Assembly (NCBI GenBank): GCA_016748015.1
Contig: JAAOMT010000705.1
Span: 4,502-68,501 of the forward strand
Source: Geosiphon pyriformis
Lineage: Eukaryota > Glomeromycota > Glomeromycetes > Archaeosporales > Geosiphonaceae
Length of the DNA: 64,000 nucleotides
Reading direction: 5' to 3'
The notes under the pieces are model-generated. The model was not told the origin of the DNA, did not search any database, and was given only the letters and a program-made list of their open reading frames with translations. Shown piece after piece: positions 25,838 to 38,260 of the stretch. Both the position numbers and the translations under genes were made by a program. Within the stretch, counting starts at the first letter, position 1. Each line of letters opens with the position of its first letter.

Positions 25838-26640
25838 TATAAGCATATTTTCGGTAAATTATAACATATTTTCAAAAATGTGCACATTTGCAAAAAATAA
25901 GCATGTTTTTAAAAAATTATGGCATATTGTTCAAAAATGAGTACAGTTTTAAAAAATAGCATAGAAAAAAGTAAGAATATATAAGATTTTGTATAACAAA
26001 AATTAGATATATATAGCAATAATATTAAAAGTAAAAAAAAATGAAAATAAATTTTTAGTTAATTAACAATAAATATTTATAATATTTTTTTTAAAAAAAT
26101 AGTTTTTAATAACTTGAAAAAAAATTATTCAAATATTAAATAAAATTATTATTTGATTATTCAATTTATGTCATTCTTTTCATTTGATTAAAATTGTTAT
26201 TTCCAATTTTATCAGCAACTTATGTTAATAATATTTACTATTTAATTACATTAAATCAATAACTATTGATTATAGCTATTAACAAAATACTAACTTCTTA
26301 TTTCTTTTCTTTTTCTTTTCTTTTTTTATTTTTTATTTATTTATTTTTTTTGTTGTTTACTAATTAATTAAAAAATTAAGCACTAAATATTGATGTCAAG
26401 AATAGCCTGATAAAAAAACTGTAAAACAAGAGTGAAAATATAAAAATAACTTACTTAAAAGACATAATTTTCAGATTAAACCAATTTCTATACTAAAAAA
26501 AAATTTAAAAAAACAACTATTAAATAAATCTTTGTCTATTATATATAAAATTTAATTAAAACTTTAAGATCTGAAAACTTTTAAAACTCAACTTTAGAGT
26601 TTGTTATTTATTCTAACATCTCAAATAATTATCTGTAATA
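25838..26640 (+). repeat. LTR A1: 5'-truncated LTR of family A
   Basis: About 800 bp that aligns with LTR A2 (32724-33531), ending in the shared 'ctcaaataattatct.taata' terminus (decayed from TAACA). Its central part and right end also align with the reverse complement of LTR C (55315-56295), including the stretch 'tagttttctataacttaaag' in A2 and C. The first roughly 90 bases of A2, from its TGTTACTTATA start, are missing. The left part holds two to three imperfect repeats of about 40 bp around 'aattatggcatattgttcaaaaatg'. It abuts LINE L6 directly. Confidence 0.75.
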
Positions 26641-29225
26641 GTGTAATTGACTTTTTGTTTTGCTGATTCAAAGTTATAGACAAATATTACTGTTTTTTAT
26701 AAGTTGTCAAAATGTTGAAATTTAATAGATTAAAAAATATTGTTTCTTAATTTTTTAATAAACTAATTTAGAATTTGGTCAAATGTATAATAGTTCTGTT
26801 TAATAGTTTGAATTTAATAAAAAATTTGATTAAATTAATCAAAATAAGTAGTAATTGCTTTATAGTTTTTTTTGTTTTATAATGTTAAATTGATTTTATA
26901 GTAAAATTAGAATATTAGATTACAAAAATACTGTAAAAAAGCAAATTTAAAAATGACATAGTCAGTTGGTTTTATTAAAACTTTGATATTACAAGTTTGT
27001 AATTTCAATTAAAAAAAAGATAAAACTTGAATTATTCTGGTCTTATTTTAGTTGTTGGCTATAATTGCTTTTTTAGTTTTTGCAATTTATATATATGTGT
27101 TTTTTTCTTTATTAGAAATTGTTTTCAGTTTAGCAATGTTTCTGTAAGTTATAAATAAAATAATAGAGAGTTGTTTATTTGTTGACAAAGAAGATATCAA
27201 AAGAAGTATGTTTAGTTGTTTTGTTAAACTTAAAGTTAATTGTTTCTTTTATTGGTTACTATAATAAGTTAAAATAATAATATTTTTCTTAAAAGAGTAA
27301 TTGTTAATTTGGCTGGTAATTTTAATATTTGTTTTTTTTAAGAAAAAATATTTCAAAAAGTGGTATTTGTTATAGCAATAAAGTTTTTAAATAGTGTTTT
27401 ATATTCTCTTAATAATTTGGTCTAGAGATTTCTGTTGAAATTCTAAAAATAAAAATTTCTTAAAATTTTTGGTTATAAATTGTTTGGCTGATTTAATAAG
27501 ATTCTGTTTTCTGAATTTTAATAGTAAAATAATATTAATAATAAAAAAACCTTGATTTTTGCTTACTATAAGTTAAATTTTTTTTGGTAAAAGTTTGCTA
27601 CTAAGTATTACATTCTGTATTCAACTTAAATTTTCAAAAAAAGCTTTTGTACTGTAATTTTTTTTAAGCTATAAATAATAATCTTACATATATATCTCAA
27701 TTTTTTTGTTAATAAAAAAAAAGTTTCTGTAATTGCTTATTTAATAGTTAAATTGAATATAATAACAAATTTTAATAAATCTGTTTTTTAAATTTTCCAA
27801 TATCTGTTGTTTTATTTAAATAATAATAAACTTTGATATATATATAATAAAAAAAATTACTTTTATTGATAATCATTTTTTTAAAAATTTTCAGATCTTT
27901 TTAAAAGTATTAATATAGTGTTTTTCTAAAAAACAAATAATTTTTTTCGACTATTTTAATAGTTATTACTTTTTGTGAATTTTCAGAATACTCTGTTTTT
28001 GTAGATTTTATAATTTTACAAAAAGCATCAAATATTATAAATAAATTTGGTGATAATCTTTTATAACTTTTGGGTATTTATAATTTAATATTTGAAAAGC
28101 TATAAGATTTCTCTTTTTAATTTGTATAATATATATAGTGTATTATCAGCTTTTGAAAATTTTTGCTATATATAGTTTTATCTGCAGAGTTTTTTAGTTA
28201 TAAAACACAAAAATGTATTTTTGACAGTTTTTATTGTAAATGTGAGCTTTCTTTTTTAAGTTAGTCAAATACAATTATTAAGATCTAGCATTATTTTTTT
28301 ACTTTTCTGGTAAATTAACAAGATAGAATTAATATCTAATATTAAGAAAAGGTTTTTTTTTATTAAGCTATTATAAAGTTTATTTTCAAACAGTTGATTT
28401 CCAATATTTTTGCTTTACAAGATAAAAAAAAAATTTTAAACTAAAGAAAAAATAATAAAAAAAAGTTTAGTCTTGTCTGTTGTATATCTTTTTTTTGTTA
28501 AAATTCTTCGTTTTTATATATATTTTTAATTTTATAAGATTGTTTTTAATTGCTTATTATTATTAGTTATTAGTTATTATTTTTATTATTGCTTTATTTT
28601 TTTATTTTATAACTAGTTATTTTATATTATAACCAATTATTCTGTGCTATTTCATAATATTGTGTTTTATTTTGTATTATTCTAAGTTGATTTATGTTAT
28701 TATGCATTATTTCATATTATTTTGTTTTTTTATATTATTATGTATTAATCACATTTTTTTTAATAATTTTAAATTGGTTTTTTTATTCAAGTAATACTGA
28801 TCTTGTTTTTATTATGGTTTTAATCAAGTAATAAAAATAGTTTTATATTATTAGAAATTGGTTTTAACAATAGTGTTTTAATTAAAATATTTTAGTTATG
28901 TTTCTTTTATTTTTGCTTTTAAAACAGACTTTAAATACCACATATTTTTGATAACTACTTGAAAAAATTCTGGTTATATTTTTGTTAAATAGTTTGTTTT
29001 TTGGTTTTGATTTGCTTTTTATATCTTAAATGTAAATTTAATTATTTTTTTTTATAAAAATTTATATTAAGCTAGTTCTTGTTCAAAAATAAAATAGTAA
29101 AGACAATTTTTTTTACTTTAATAATTTATTTAATACTTTTTTGCTCTCTTAAATACTGAAATAATTTATATAATTATGTATATATTATAGTTAATAATAA
29201 TATATATAACCATATATATTGTTAA
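26641..29225. other. Unresolved T-rich interval (possible decayed retroelement)
   Basis: About 2.6 kb, T-rich on plus. Its left end adjoins LTR A1 and its right end adjoins LTR B1, which points the other way. One plus frame near 27290-27340 reads VNLAGNFNICFF, similar to the GDFN motif of LINE endonucleases. Alternatively the T-rich plus strand could be the complement of A-rich Gypsy coding sequence belonging to B1. I cannot decide. No open frame is long enough to call. Confidence 0.35.
28590..28760. repeat. Imperfect short tandem repeat of TTATTTTATATTATT type
   Basis: Repeated 'attatttcatattattttgt' and 'tattattatgcattatttc' variants, about 18-25 bp apart, embedded in T-rich sequence. Boundaries are approximate. 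Confidence 0.5.
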
Positions 29226-29229
29226 AAAA

Positions 29230-29900
29230 ATTCCCAAAACCATGTTTTTTTATTAGTAATAACAAAAAAATCTTATTTGTAAACTTTTTAAAAATATATA
29301 TAGTTATTTTGCTGTAAAAGTCAATTTTTTTACAAGAAATCTCAATTATAAATTACTTAATAATATAAAAAAATATAAAAAAATAAACTAAAAAATAAAA
29401 ATAAAAAATATGTTAAGAAAGTTGTTTCAAATCCAGATCTAAAAGTTACTAATAATTACTAAAATTAATAGTTAATTAATTTCAATAGTTAATATAAAAT
29501 AGTTAATTTTGAATAAAAATAAATAAAAATTTTATGTTTTTTAAAATGAATTTTATTGTAATTAATTTGTAAAAAAGATAATTATAACTAAAATATTGAG
29601 TAAAAGATATTTAATTTAGATAAGATATATTTTTAAAAAAAAAAGCTTTTTTTTTATACAATCTGTTGTAGTATTATTTTATGATCTAGCTTTTTTTTTT
29701 TAATTTTTAGCAAACTAAAGATACATTTTATCAAACTACAAGTTATTTTTATAAACTATAAATTTTTTTAGTAAACTGTTAAATATTTTAGTAAATTATT
29801 AAATATTTTTTGTAAATTTTTTAATGTTATATAATTTAATATATTGTATACTTTGATTATCATAATTTGGTTACTTTTTTGTTTTATACAAATTGAATAA
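29230..29900 (-). repeat. LTR B1 (inverted copy of LTR B2)
   Basis: The reverse complement aligns with 34960-35600. The clearest shared stretches are 'attgtataaaaaaaaagct' followed by a T run and 'atatatctta', 'aataacttgtagttt', and 'cagcaaaataactatatat' at the inner end. Ends are not sharply definable because both copies are decayed. It points opposite to B2, so it belongs to a minus-strand element or is a solo LTR. Confidence 0.65.
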
Positions 29901-30059
29901 TAATTCAGATAATAAATGATAAATCGAAATAATAATATATATTAATTAATAATAGATATTATAAAGATAATTTTAGTTAATAACAATAGTTTTAATAAAG
30001 TGTTTTATTAGATTAATTTGTTTAAAAAAAATATTTTTAATTAGTAAATTTTTAATATT

Positions 30060-31950
30060 TATTTTTTATAATTTATAACACTTTTTTTCTTCTATTTTTA
30101 TGACTACAAACAAAGTAAAAAGTAAAAAAATTTTAAATATTACTTTTTTTATAGTAATTAATAAAGTTTTAACAAAAAAAAATTTTTCTATTATCAAAGC
30201 AACTAAACAAAACATTTTGATATTATTTTCTTTAAATATTAGTTGTAAAAAACTGTTTTTAGTAGTTTTTAAAACATCTTTGACTAGTAATTTTTTTCTA
30301 ATTAAAGTTTTTTATAAAAACCACATTTAAGTTAGTTTTAATATTGTTTTTCTTTTTTTTAAAAATCTTAAAGTTTTTAAAAACAGACCAGTTAACAAAC
30401 TGGTCTTTTTTGTTTTTACTATTAACATTATTATTATCTTTTTACAAATGGCCAAAAAGGCCAAAAATTCAAAAAAATAATAATAATTACTTGTATTTAT
30501 TATTATTATGTCAAATTTCTTTATGATTTCAAATAAAATTTTAAATAAAATTTTTTTAGCAGCAATTAGTTTTTTTTTAATATAGACAACAATAATAATA
30601 ACATATCTTTTAAAATAAACTAAGATTAATTATTGGTTGTATTATCAATATAATGTTTTTTGACAGATTATTACTGATTCTAAAAGCAAAACAATTTATT
30701 AGATTATCTAATCTTTAAAATTGAACTGATCAAATAGAAATTAAATTAATTTTTGCTTTTTTTTTTCTGGTGTTGTTTTTGGTAATACTTAAAAAACAAT
30801 TTTTAGTTGTCAAAAGTTTTTTAAATAAATAATTTTTACTTTGGTATCTGGTTTTTTTTTAAAATCAAATTAGCTTTTGTTAATTTTTTATTTTATTTGT
30901 TGTCTAACTTTGTTAAATTTAAATTAGTTTTAAAAGACAACATTAAGTTGTTCTGTTTTTTGATTGCTGTTATTAAAGTTTTTATTAATAGTTTTTTTAA
31001 TTATACTTAAAATTGCAAAATCTTTTGTAATAACTTTTGGCTTTTTTTTTTATATTTGTTATACTTTATTATATCTTTTTTAACACATTTTTTAATAATA
31101 TTAAAAATGTTCTTGATGTTTTTAGTGTTATTAATTTTGTTAAGTTAAAACTTATTGACTTATGGTAATATACTATTGTTACTTTTAAAAACTTTTTTTT
31201 TGCTGCTATTGTTTTTGACTATTAATCTGTAGTAATAAAAAAAAACAATATTCAAATTTTTTTTCTTTTTAACCAAAAAATTATTATTTTAAAAAATATA
31301 TTTAAGACCAAATTGGTCAATTTTTTATTTAGTTATATTGTTTTTTAAATCAGTAATATGATTTTTAATGTTGGTAATTATATTTTTTTTATTTTTTATT
31401 TTTCTAATTTTTATTGTTATCAATGTTTTACTATTATAATATTTGGCTTTTATAAGTTTTTAAATTTTGTTGTTACTAAAACTATTACTTTGTACAAGTA
31501 TTATATCTGGTAAAAAACTTTTGGATGTTATTATTATTATAGATATTAAAATTTAAACCACTTATTTGTTAATTATAAAATGTTTTTTTCTGTTTTTTAA
31601 GCTGTTGTTATAAAATAGTTTTTTTGATATATTAAATATTAATATTCTGTTTTAATTGTAATTATTTTTTTGTAAATTTATTAATTTTATTTGTATAATA
31701 ATATTAATATTTATATTGAAAGCTTTCTTTTAATATTACAATGTAAATTATTTTTTAATTATTAATTGTTATATATATATTTATGTACTTTTTTTTAAAA
31801 GCTAAATCAAAATTTACTTACTGTTTGGAGTCTTTTTTGAGATTATTTTTGCATTTATTTAATGTGTTTTTCTAATTTAAAAACACAAAATATTAATAGT
31901 TTTTAGTGTTTTTTCTAATTTTTACTATTAATCTGGTATTTACTGCTATT
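30060..31950 (+). pseudogene. L7: ORF1 of a second LINE type, decayed
   Basis: Starts at ATG 30100 after a short T-rich leader. The frame reads MTTNKVKSKKILNI and continues in the same frame past a stop at 30328-30330 into KNLKVFKNRPVNKLVFFVFT (30385-30444) and MAKKAKNSKK (30448-30477). This matches my memory of an ORF1 family in Rhizophagus and Gigaspora that differs from the MEPVGS and MAVSDS families. The rest to about 31950 is T-rich and unreadable. A Gypsy integrase fragment follows from about 31985. No ORF2 for this copy is seen. Confidence 0.55.
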
Positions 31951-31984
31951 ATAAGTTAGTAATAACAACTATTATAAGCTAATA

Positions 31985-34200
31985 CTTGTTATTATTACAA
32001 AATAGTACTTACTAATATGTTAATTATTATTTTTATAAGATTATTACTGTACTATATTATGATATATAATATTATAAAAAAGTTAATTATTAAAATATCA
32101 ATGCTTTTTCCAGCTTTATTATCAACTAATAGCATAACTATCTTTACCAAATTAACTTAATTATTAGTATAACTGTTTTAATCAAACACAATAATAGACT
32201 TGGACAATTATTTTGTCTTAATAAAATTTTTAAATAAAGAACAATACTTACTAAATTACATTCAATAGCAAAAAAAACATTTGTGCAAACAATCAAATTT
32301 TTATTTGATTTATTAAAATCAGTTATATAAAAAAAAACAGAAAAAATTTTAATTATTCTTAAAGAGTCATAAGATTTAAAAAAAATTGTAATTTATAATA
32401 TATATACTAATTTATTAGCTAAATACTTTGAAAAAACAAAAACAATTTTAAAAAAACATTGTTAAGTATATTAAAACTTGTAATACCTGCTAAAAAAATC
32501 CAATTGCAAAAAAGATATACATTTAATCTTTGTTAACCAATTATTTAATAAAATTAATATAGATATTGTTAAACTTTTAATAATAATTTTTAATAGTAAC
32601 AGATATATTATTACAGCTGCTAACTATTTTATAAAATAGGTAGAAGCAAGAATCACTTCAGATTAAATAATAGCTTTTATTGCTAATTTTATTTATAAAA
32701 ATATTATTTATTATTATGACTATTGTTACTTATAAAAAAAGTACAAAAAAAAAAGTACAAAAAACAAATAGAAAAATAAACCAATAAGAGAATAGTACTT
32801 AACAAATAAGCACAATATTAAAAAATTATAACACATTGCTCAACAATAAGTATATTGTTAGAAAATTATGACATATTATTTAAAAAAATGTGAGATCTTA
32901 TATAACAAAAATTATGTATATATAATAAGAGTATTAGAAACAGAAAAAATAGAATTAATTCAGAAAAATCAATTATAACTTATTAATTATCTAATATTTC
33001 TTTTTTTAAAAGCTAGTTTTCTATAACTTAAAGTAAAATCAAATTACATATCAATAAAATATAAATTATTACCTAAATCCATGTTACCATCACTTAATTA
33101 AAAAATATTAATTGATTCTATACTATTAATACTTTATATTAATAGGATCTAAGACTTAATTATACTAAACTAATAGCTCTTAATTATGATTATTGACAAA
33201 ATACTAATTTTTTTTTTGTTTGCTAATTGATTAAAAAGATTAAACACTGAGTATTTGATATCAAAAATAGCCTAATAAAAGATCTGGAAATAAGAATAGA
33301 AATTTAAGAATAGTTTACCAGAAAAACATAATTGCTAAAATAAACTGGCCATCATGTTGAAAAAAAAATTCATGGAAAAAACAATTAATTAAATCTCTGT
33401 CTATTATACAAAAAATTCAATCAAAACTTTTAAATTTCAAAATCTTCAGAAATTATTTACATTACCAACTATTGAGTACCAAGTTACAAGTTTGTTATTT
33501 GTTCTAACATCTCAAATAATTATCTATAATACTGTTTTAAAAAGCTTTTATTTGATAAAAAAGAGCTTTTTTTAATACACTAATTGAAGAACTTTGTAAA
33601 AAAAAATAGAAATATATTATAAATTCTCTTTTTTTATTACTTTTAAACAAATAGCTTAGTAAAATATTTCAATAAAATATTATATAAAATCTTGGCCAAA
33701 ATTAATAAAAAACAAATTTATAGAATAAAATACAGCTTTTAGTTTTGTTTACTTATAGATAATAAGTTATAAACTTTTTTATTTGCTTTATGAAAAAATA
33801 GTAATACTACCAATAAAAACTAATATTAAAACAATATTTTTGAAGAAATTACAATAAAAAATACAAAAATACCTTGCAAAAAAAACTTTGTACAATTTTT
33901 AATTTACTAGTAAAAACACAAATAATTGTTTTTGAAAAGATAAAACAATTTAAAAGAAGTTTAAGAAAAAAAATCTACAAAATATTTTCTTTAAGTGTTG
34001 ATAATCTAGTTTTAAAATATTGCTTAAACAAAAATAATGTCTATAAATATAAGTTTTTTAGTTAGTAAAAAAAAATTTTTATAGTTAATAAAGTTTTAAA
34101 TAATAGTTCTTATATTCTATAAGATTAATATAAAACAATTTTTAATAATTAGTTTATATATAATATATAACTTAAAAAATAATACAAACGACCTAATTGG
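31985..34200 (+). mobile_element. G2: Ty3/Gypsy 3' pol fragment (integrase), split by solo LTR A2
   Basis: Plus-strand decayed integrase. The N-terminal HHCC zinc domain is at 32405-32495 (NLLAKYFEKTKTI, then CNTC in the next frame). The core domain begins at about 32556 (DIVKLLIIIFNSNRYIITAANYFIK*VEA, where family members read DIVGPL and DYFTKWVEA). The sequence breaks at 32723 and resumes after 33531 with CFKKLLFDKKELF (the 'SDRGTEF' Asp block, Asp kept). It continues to TNSLVKYFNKILYKILAKIN at 33645-33710, where the catalytic Glu of 'NGLVERFN' is Lys. The C-terminal domain is at 33874-34065 (VDNLVLKYCLNKNN). The left border is uncertain. Confidence 0.75.
32724..33531 (+). repeat. LTR A2: solo LTR inserted in G2 integrase
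   Basis: 808 bp from TGTTACTTATA to ATCTATAATA (decayed from a TAACA end). It splits an integrase reading frame that resumes in register on the other side. Flanks are CTAT at 32720-32723 and CTGT at 33532-33535, a 4-bp target duplication with one G-to-A change. No internal region is attached, so this is a solo LTR left by recombination. It aligns with A1 and, over the central and right parts, with the C LTRs. Confidence 0.85.
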
Positions 34201-34950
34201 TTATTTATTATGATAATATCAATCCAAATAATCAACAAAAATTAGTTATAAATAAATATACTATTTTTAAACAAAAGTATCTTTAATTAATATAAACAAT
34301 TATTTTTTAAATCAAAATATTTAAAATGCTTTTAATATTTTTTATGAGTATTAAGTCAAAAACTATTCAAATATTACTTTAATCATTAGAAAACAGATTA
34401 TTATAATTAATAACAATAGAATATATACTGTTATTAAACTAAAGAAAACTATTATTAAAAGTAAAAAAACTGGTAACAAAATAGATAAATATATGCTTAA
34501 ATATAATATTAGCAATATTACTACTTTTTAATATATTTGAAAAAATAATTAAAAAAATTTTAACTATAAACAAAAACTTGTTATATTAAAAACAATTAAA
34601 ACTTTATAGTCAACTTAATGAAATTATAAAAGACATAAAGCTTTTAAAAAAAACATTTTTAAAAATACAAACAAAAATTTTGGACATTATAAGTTTATAT
34701 ATTCTAAGAGTTTTAACTATTGTTAAAAAGCCAAATCTTTTATATAAAAATTTGGTTTCTTGAATACAAATGTTATTTTATCTCAAATTTAGTATATTTT
34801 ATTAACAAAAAATTTTACCAAACTAATCAGTTTTGAGTTAAATAAAATCTTTTAATTAGAATATTTTATAAAATAATTTAATTTTGTCAAAGCTTAATTT
34901 CTTTGAAAAAAATAATGTTATGATTAAAAGTTATAGTTTTTGTTAATTAT
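34201..34950. other. AT-rich interval between G2 integrase and LTR B2
   Basis: A-rich sequence after the integrase C-terminal domain. It may include the non-coding tail of G2 before LTR B2. No motif recognised. Confidence 0.4.
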
Positions 34951-34959
34951 TACATATAT

Positions 34960-35600
34960 TAATTATTAATATTATACAATTAGCTACTTTATTTTTAAAT
35001 AATATTTACTAATTTGATCAATAATCTGGTCATTGATCTGATTATTAATCAAATTATTGACTTAGTTGCTAATCTGGTTATTAATTATTTTGAATAGCTT
35101 TAAAAAAGCATGTTTAAATATATAAAATATTGTTATTAATATAATTTTAGTTATTAATTTAATAGTTTATCAAAATAACTTGTAGTTTAAGAAAAATATA
35201 TTTTTAATTTGGCAAAACAATAATAAAAAAAAAGTGTAAGTTTATAGACTAATATTATAACAAATTGTATAAAAAAAAAGCTTTTTTTTTAAGAAAATAT
35301 ATCTTAGTTAGAATTATCTATATTAAAAATTATTTTTTAGTATTTATACAAATTACTCTAATAAAAACCACATTAAATACAACAAAAACTTATAGTTATT
35401 TTGCTTAAAATTTTCTGTATTTCAACTAATATTTTGAAATTAATTAGCTACTAATTTCAATAATCTATTAATAACTTCAGACTTAAACAGAAAACAATTT
35501 TCTAAACAAAATTTCTTTTCTTTTACTTTTTTTATTTTTTATTTATTTTTTTATCATTAGTATTAGGGTAAAAACAGATAAAATTCCTGTAAAAAAGTTG
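34960..35600 (+). repeat. LTR B2, upstream of Gypsy G3
   Basis: Inverted homologue of B1 (29230-29900). It lies just downstream of the G2 integrase end and just upstream of G3 gag. It could thus be the 5' LTR of G3, the 3' LTR of G2, or shared by both. The left part (35020-35090) holds short repeats of 'aatctggttatta' type. Exact termini and a primer-binding site are not identifiable through the decay. Confidence 0.6.
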
Positions 35601-35699
35601 ATTTTTATAGCAAAATAACTATATATTTTAGTGAATTTTTAAACAAGCATTTTCTAAAAAAAATTAACTTTTATTGCAAAATAATTATACAAAGTAACT

Positions 35700-37600
35700 A
35701 GTATAAAATTAGTTATTTTATTTATAAGTTTAGCAGTTCAAATTATAATAGATAATTTAAAGATAAATTTAGCTATTAAAAGTTTAACAGCTTTTAATAA
35801 TTGAAAATTAACAGCAAATTGACATTAACAATATTCAAAAAAAAATCAAAATTTTTGGTAATATTTGGTGCTTTTTTAGAAATAATACAGCAATAATTAA
35901 ATCAAAGTAACAATTGCATTAAACATAACAACTTTAGAATACTATTAATCAATTTATATTTATTGTAAATAACAATTTAAAATTCAAAACAGAATCATAA
36001 CTTTTAAGAAAACATTTTTTCAATATATTAAAAACTATAATATTATAAAAGTTAAGTAAAATCTTTTTAAAAATTTTATCTACTACTCAAATAAAAACTT
36101 AAAAAATATTAGTGCTGATAATTGCACTACTTATTTTGAAGAACTTGGTTACAATATTATCAAATTTTCTAAAGAAAAATATTTTACCAACTTATAATTT
36201 GTTTTTAAACTTAAATCTAAATTTAAAACAAGCAAAAAAGACAAAAAAAACACTTAACTAGTTTATACAATAACTAATACTTCAAAAACAACTTTTTAAC
36301 ACTTGCAGACACCTAAACAAAAAGTTAGTTCTAAATTACCACTTTTAATCACATTTTTTTCAGTTTTATTTGCTTAACTTTAGATACTAAATTTACTTTT
36401 TAACTGTTTTTCAAAATTAATAAACTTTATATTATCAAAAAACCTAATACAACAGTCTAAACAAATTTTCATTAGCACAAATCTTCTTTATTATTTAACA
36501 GAAAACCAGAATAATTACTTTGACAATATAGACAATAACAAAAATATTTTTGAATTTAATAAAAAAAACTACTAAAAACAAAAATACAAAGAAAATAGCA
36601 ACTATTTATATTGCAAAAATTACTGAATTTACAAAAAAAATACTGACACTAGTTTTCAAAAATAGCTAAACAAAGTTTTAAAAGCAAAAGATATTAATAG
36701 ATAAAATACTATAAAAATACTTAAAACTATTTTTTACTTTTTTAAAAAATTACAAGTAAATAGTTTGAAAACTTGAATGAACTTTTTAAAAGCTAACAAG
36801 TATTTAAAAATGCTTTTTTAAACCAGTTTACTAATAACAACATTTCTATTATTTTCTGAAATCAGTTTTAAAATATCAAACAAAAACTATTTAAATCTAT
36901 TATAACTTATTTTGGAAAGTTTAACAAACTTTTCTGAAGAATTTGCTAATTAAAAACCAATAATTACTATTTTAATGCTTAAATTTTAGACCATCTTATT
37001 ACTGAACTTAAAAATAAATTAATTAAGAAAATTTGTTTATATGCTTTAGAAAATTTAATCACAGTTATTTAATATGCTAAGATTTATAAAATAACAATAA
37101 AAAAAGTTAACTACACAAAACTTATTAATTTTATAATTAAAAAAACCAGCTTAATAGCTAAAAAAAAAATCAATCAACTTATTAAAAAAGTCGAAAATTA
37201 TTTTACTAATTAATAATAACAGTAATAACAGAGGTATTAACTATTATAATAATAAAACCAAAACAGCTTTTTGTTGTTATTTAACAACCAATCTTACAAT
37301 TATTATTTTTGTAAAATTTTAGAACATTAAAAATAGGATTATAAAAAAATACAAAAAGATCAACAACAAAAAAGTAATCAATATTATTTTTAGCTATAAC
37401 AATCTTAATACCAATCTTTATTACCAGCCTATTATTTACTAAGATTTTAATACTAATTAATCTGTTCTATAATCAATTTAATAACAATATTAACAACCAA
37501 TACCTGCTTAAAAATACTAAGTATTTGCAAAAAAATTGAGTTAATAAAACCAATTTGCAATCCAAAATTGATTTTTAACAAATAACAACAAAATTAATAC
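35700..37600 (+). pseudogene. G3 gag remnant with decayed zinc knuckle
   Basis: At 36990-37200 a frame reads KINQLRKFVYML and later ITIKKVNYTKLINFIIKKTS, fitting a capsid C-terminal helix region. The zinc knuckle at 37301-37342 keeps the exact C-X2-C-X4-H-X4-C spacing but reads Y-X2-C-X4-H-X4-Y. After it comes a Gln/Asn-rich stretch (IQKDQQQKSNQYY) typical of glomeromycotan Gypsy Gag tails as I recall them. Many stops; dead. Confidence 0.65.
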
Positions 37601-37859
37601 CAATAATTAATTAGTTTTCTAATACTATTTACAGCAGAAATTTACATATTATCACACTTAATTTAGTTATTTAATAATACCAAAAAAACTGGATTTTCAA
37701 TAAACTGTACTTTTTAAAAATAAAATTACAGTACCAAAATAAAATTCTTTTAATAACATAATTTTACTTACAAAAATTACCAAAAATACCAATCTTTCAG
37801 ATATTTTTTTTTGAATTCAAAACCAATAAATTACCATTTTTACTTAGCAATATAACAGT

Positions 37860-38260
37860 TACAGAACAAAAAACACTCATAATTATGTACATTAAAGTTA
37901 AAGTTAAAGGAAAAACAATTTAATTAATCTTAAACAATAAATTTACCAGAAGCATTATTATTTACCAACTAATACAACAGCTTAAATAAACTGTTAACAG
38001 GCCAGCTCAAACAGTTATTATAATATTAATAATATAAAAAAGACTCTAATTAAAAAAATTGACAATTTTCTATTCACAATCAATAGAATTATTATTTAAT
38101 TAAAGTTTTAATTATAAATACATTCTAATACTAAGCTTTTAGTTAAAAATGATTAGCTTTTTAAAACCAATGCAAATCTAAATTAAAAAACCCAATAATT
38201 AAAATTTTTATATTAAGGACAATATATTCAAGTATCTGTTACTTATAATATTTTTAACAA
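37860..38260 (+). pseudogene. G3 aspartic protease remnant
   Basis: The frame reads TVTEQKTLIIMYIKVKVKGK, then LILNNKFTRSIIIYQLIQQL. The catalytic Asp-Ser-Gly is Asn-Asn-Lys at 37933-37941. The second half has LKKLTIFYSQSI and then a VLVM.A.QYQALVGNDWL-like block (YKYILILSF*LKMISFLK). It aligns with G1 at 21.6-21.85 kb, which shows the identical NNK. It would process Gag-Pol in an active element. Confidence 0.75.

Noticed and set aside
30385-30410. Hairpin 'gaccagttaacaaactggtc' as a terminator
   Set aside because: It falls inside a readable LINE ORF1 segment (NRPVNKLVF) of a eukaryotic element, so a bacterial-type terminator is not meaningful. The palindrome is probably coincidental.
25838-33531. 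A1 and A2 as the two LTRs of one 7.7-kb element
   Set aside because: A2 interrupts an integrase that continues past it and has its own CTAT/CTGT flanks. The interior contains unrelated pieces (LTR B1, LINE ORF1 L7). A1 also lacks its left end.
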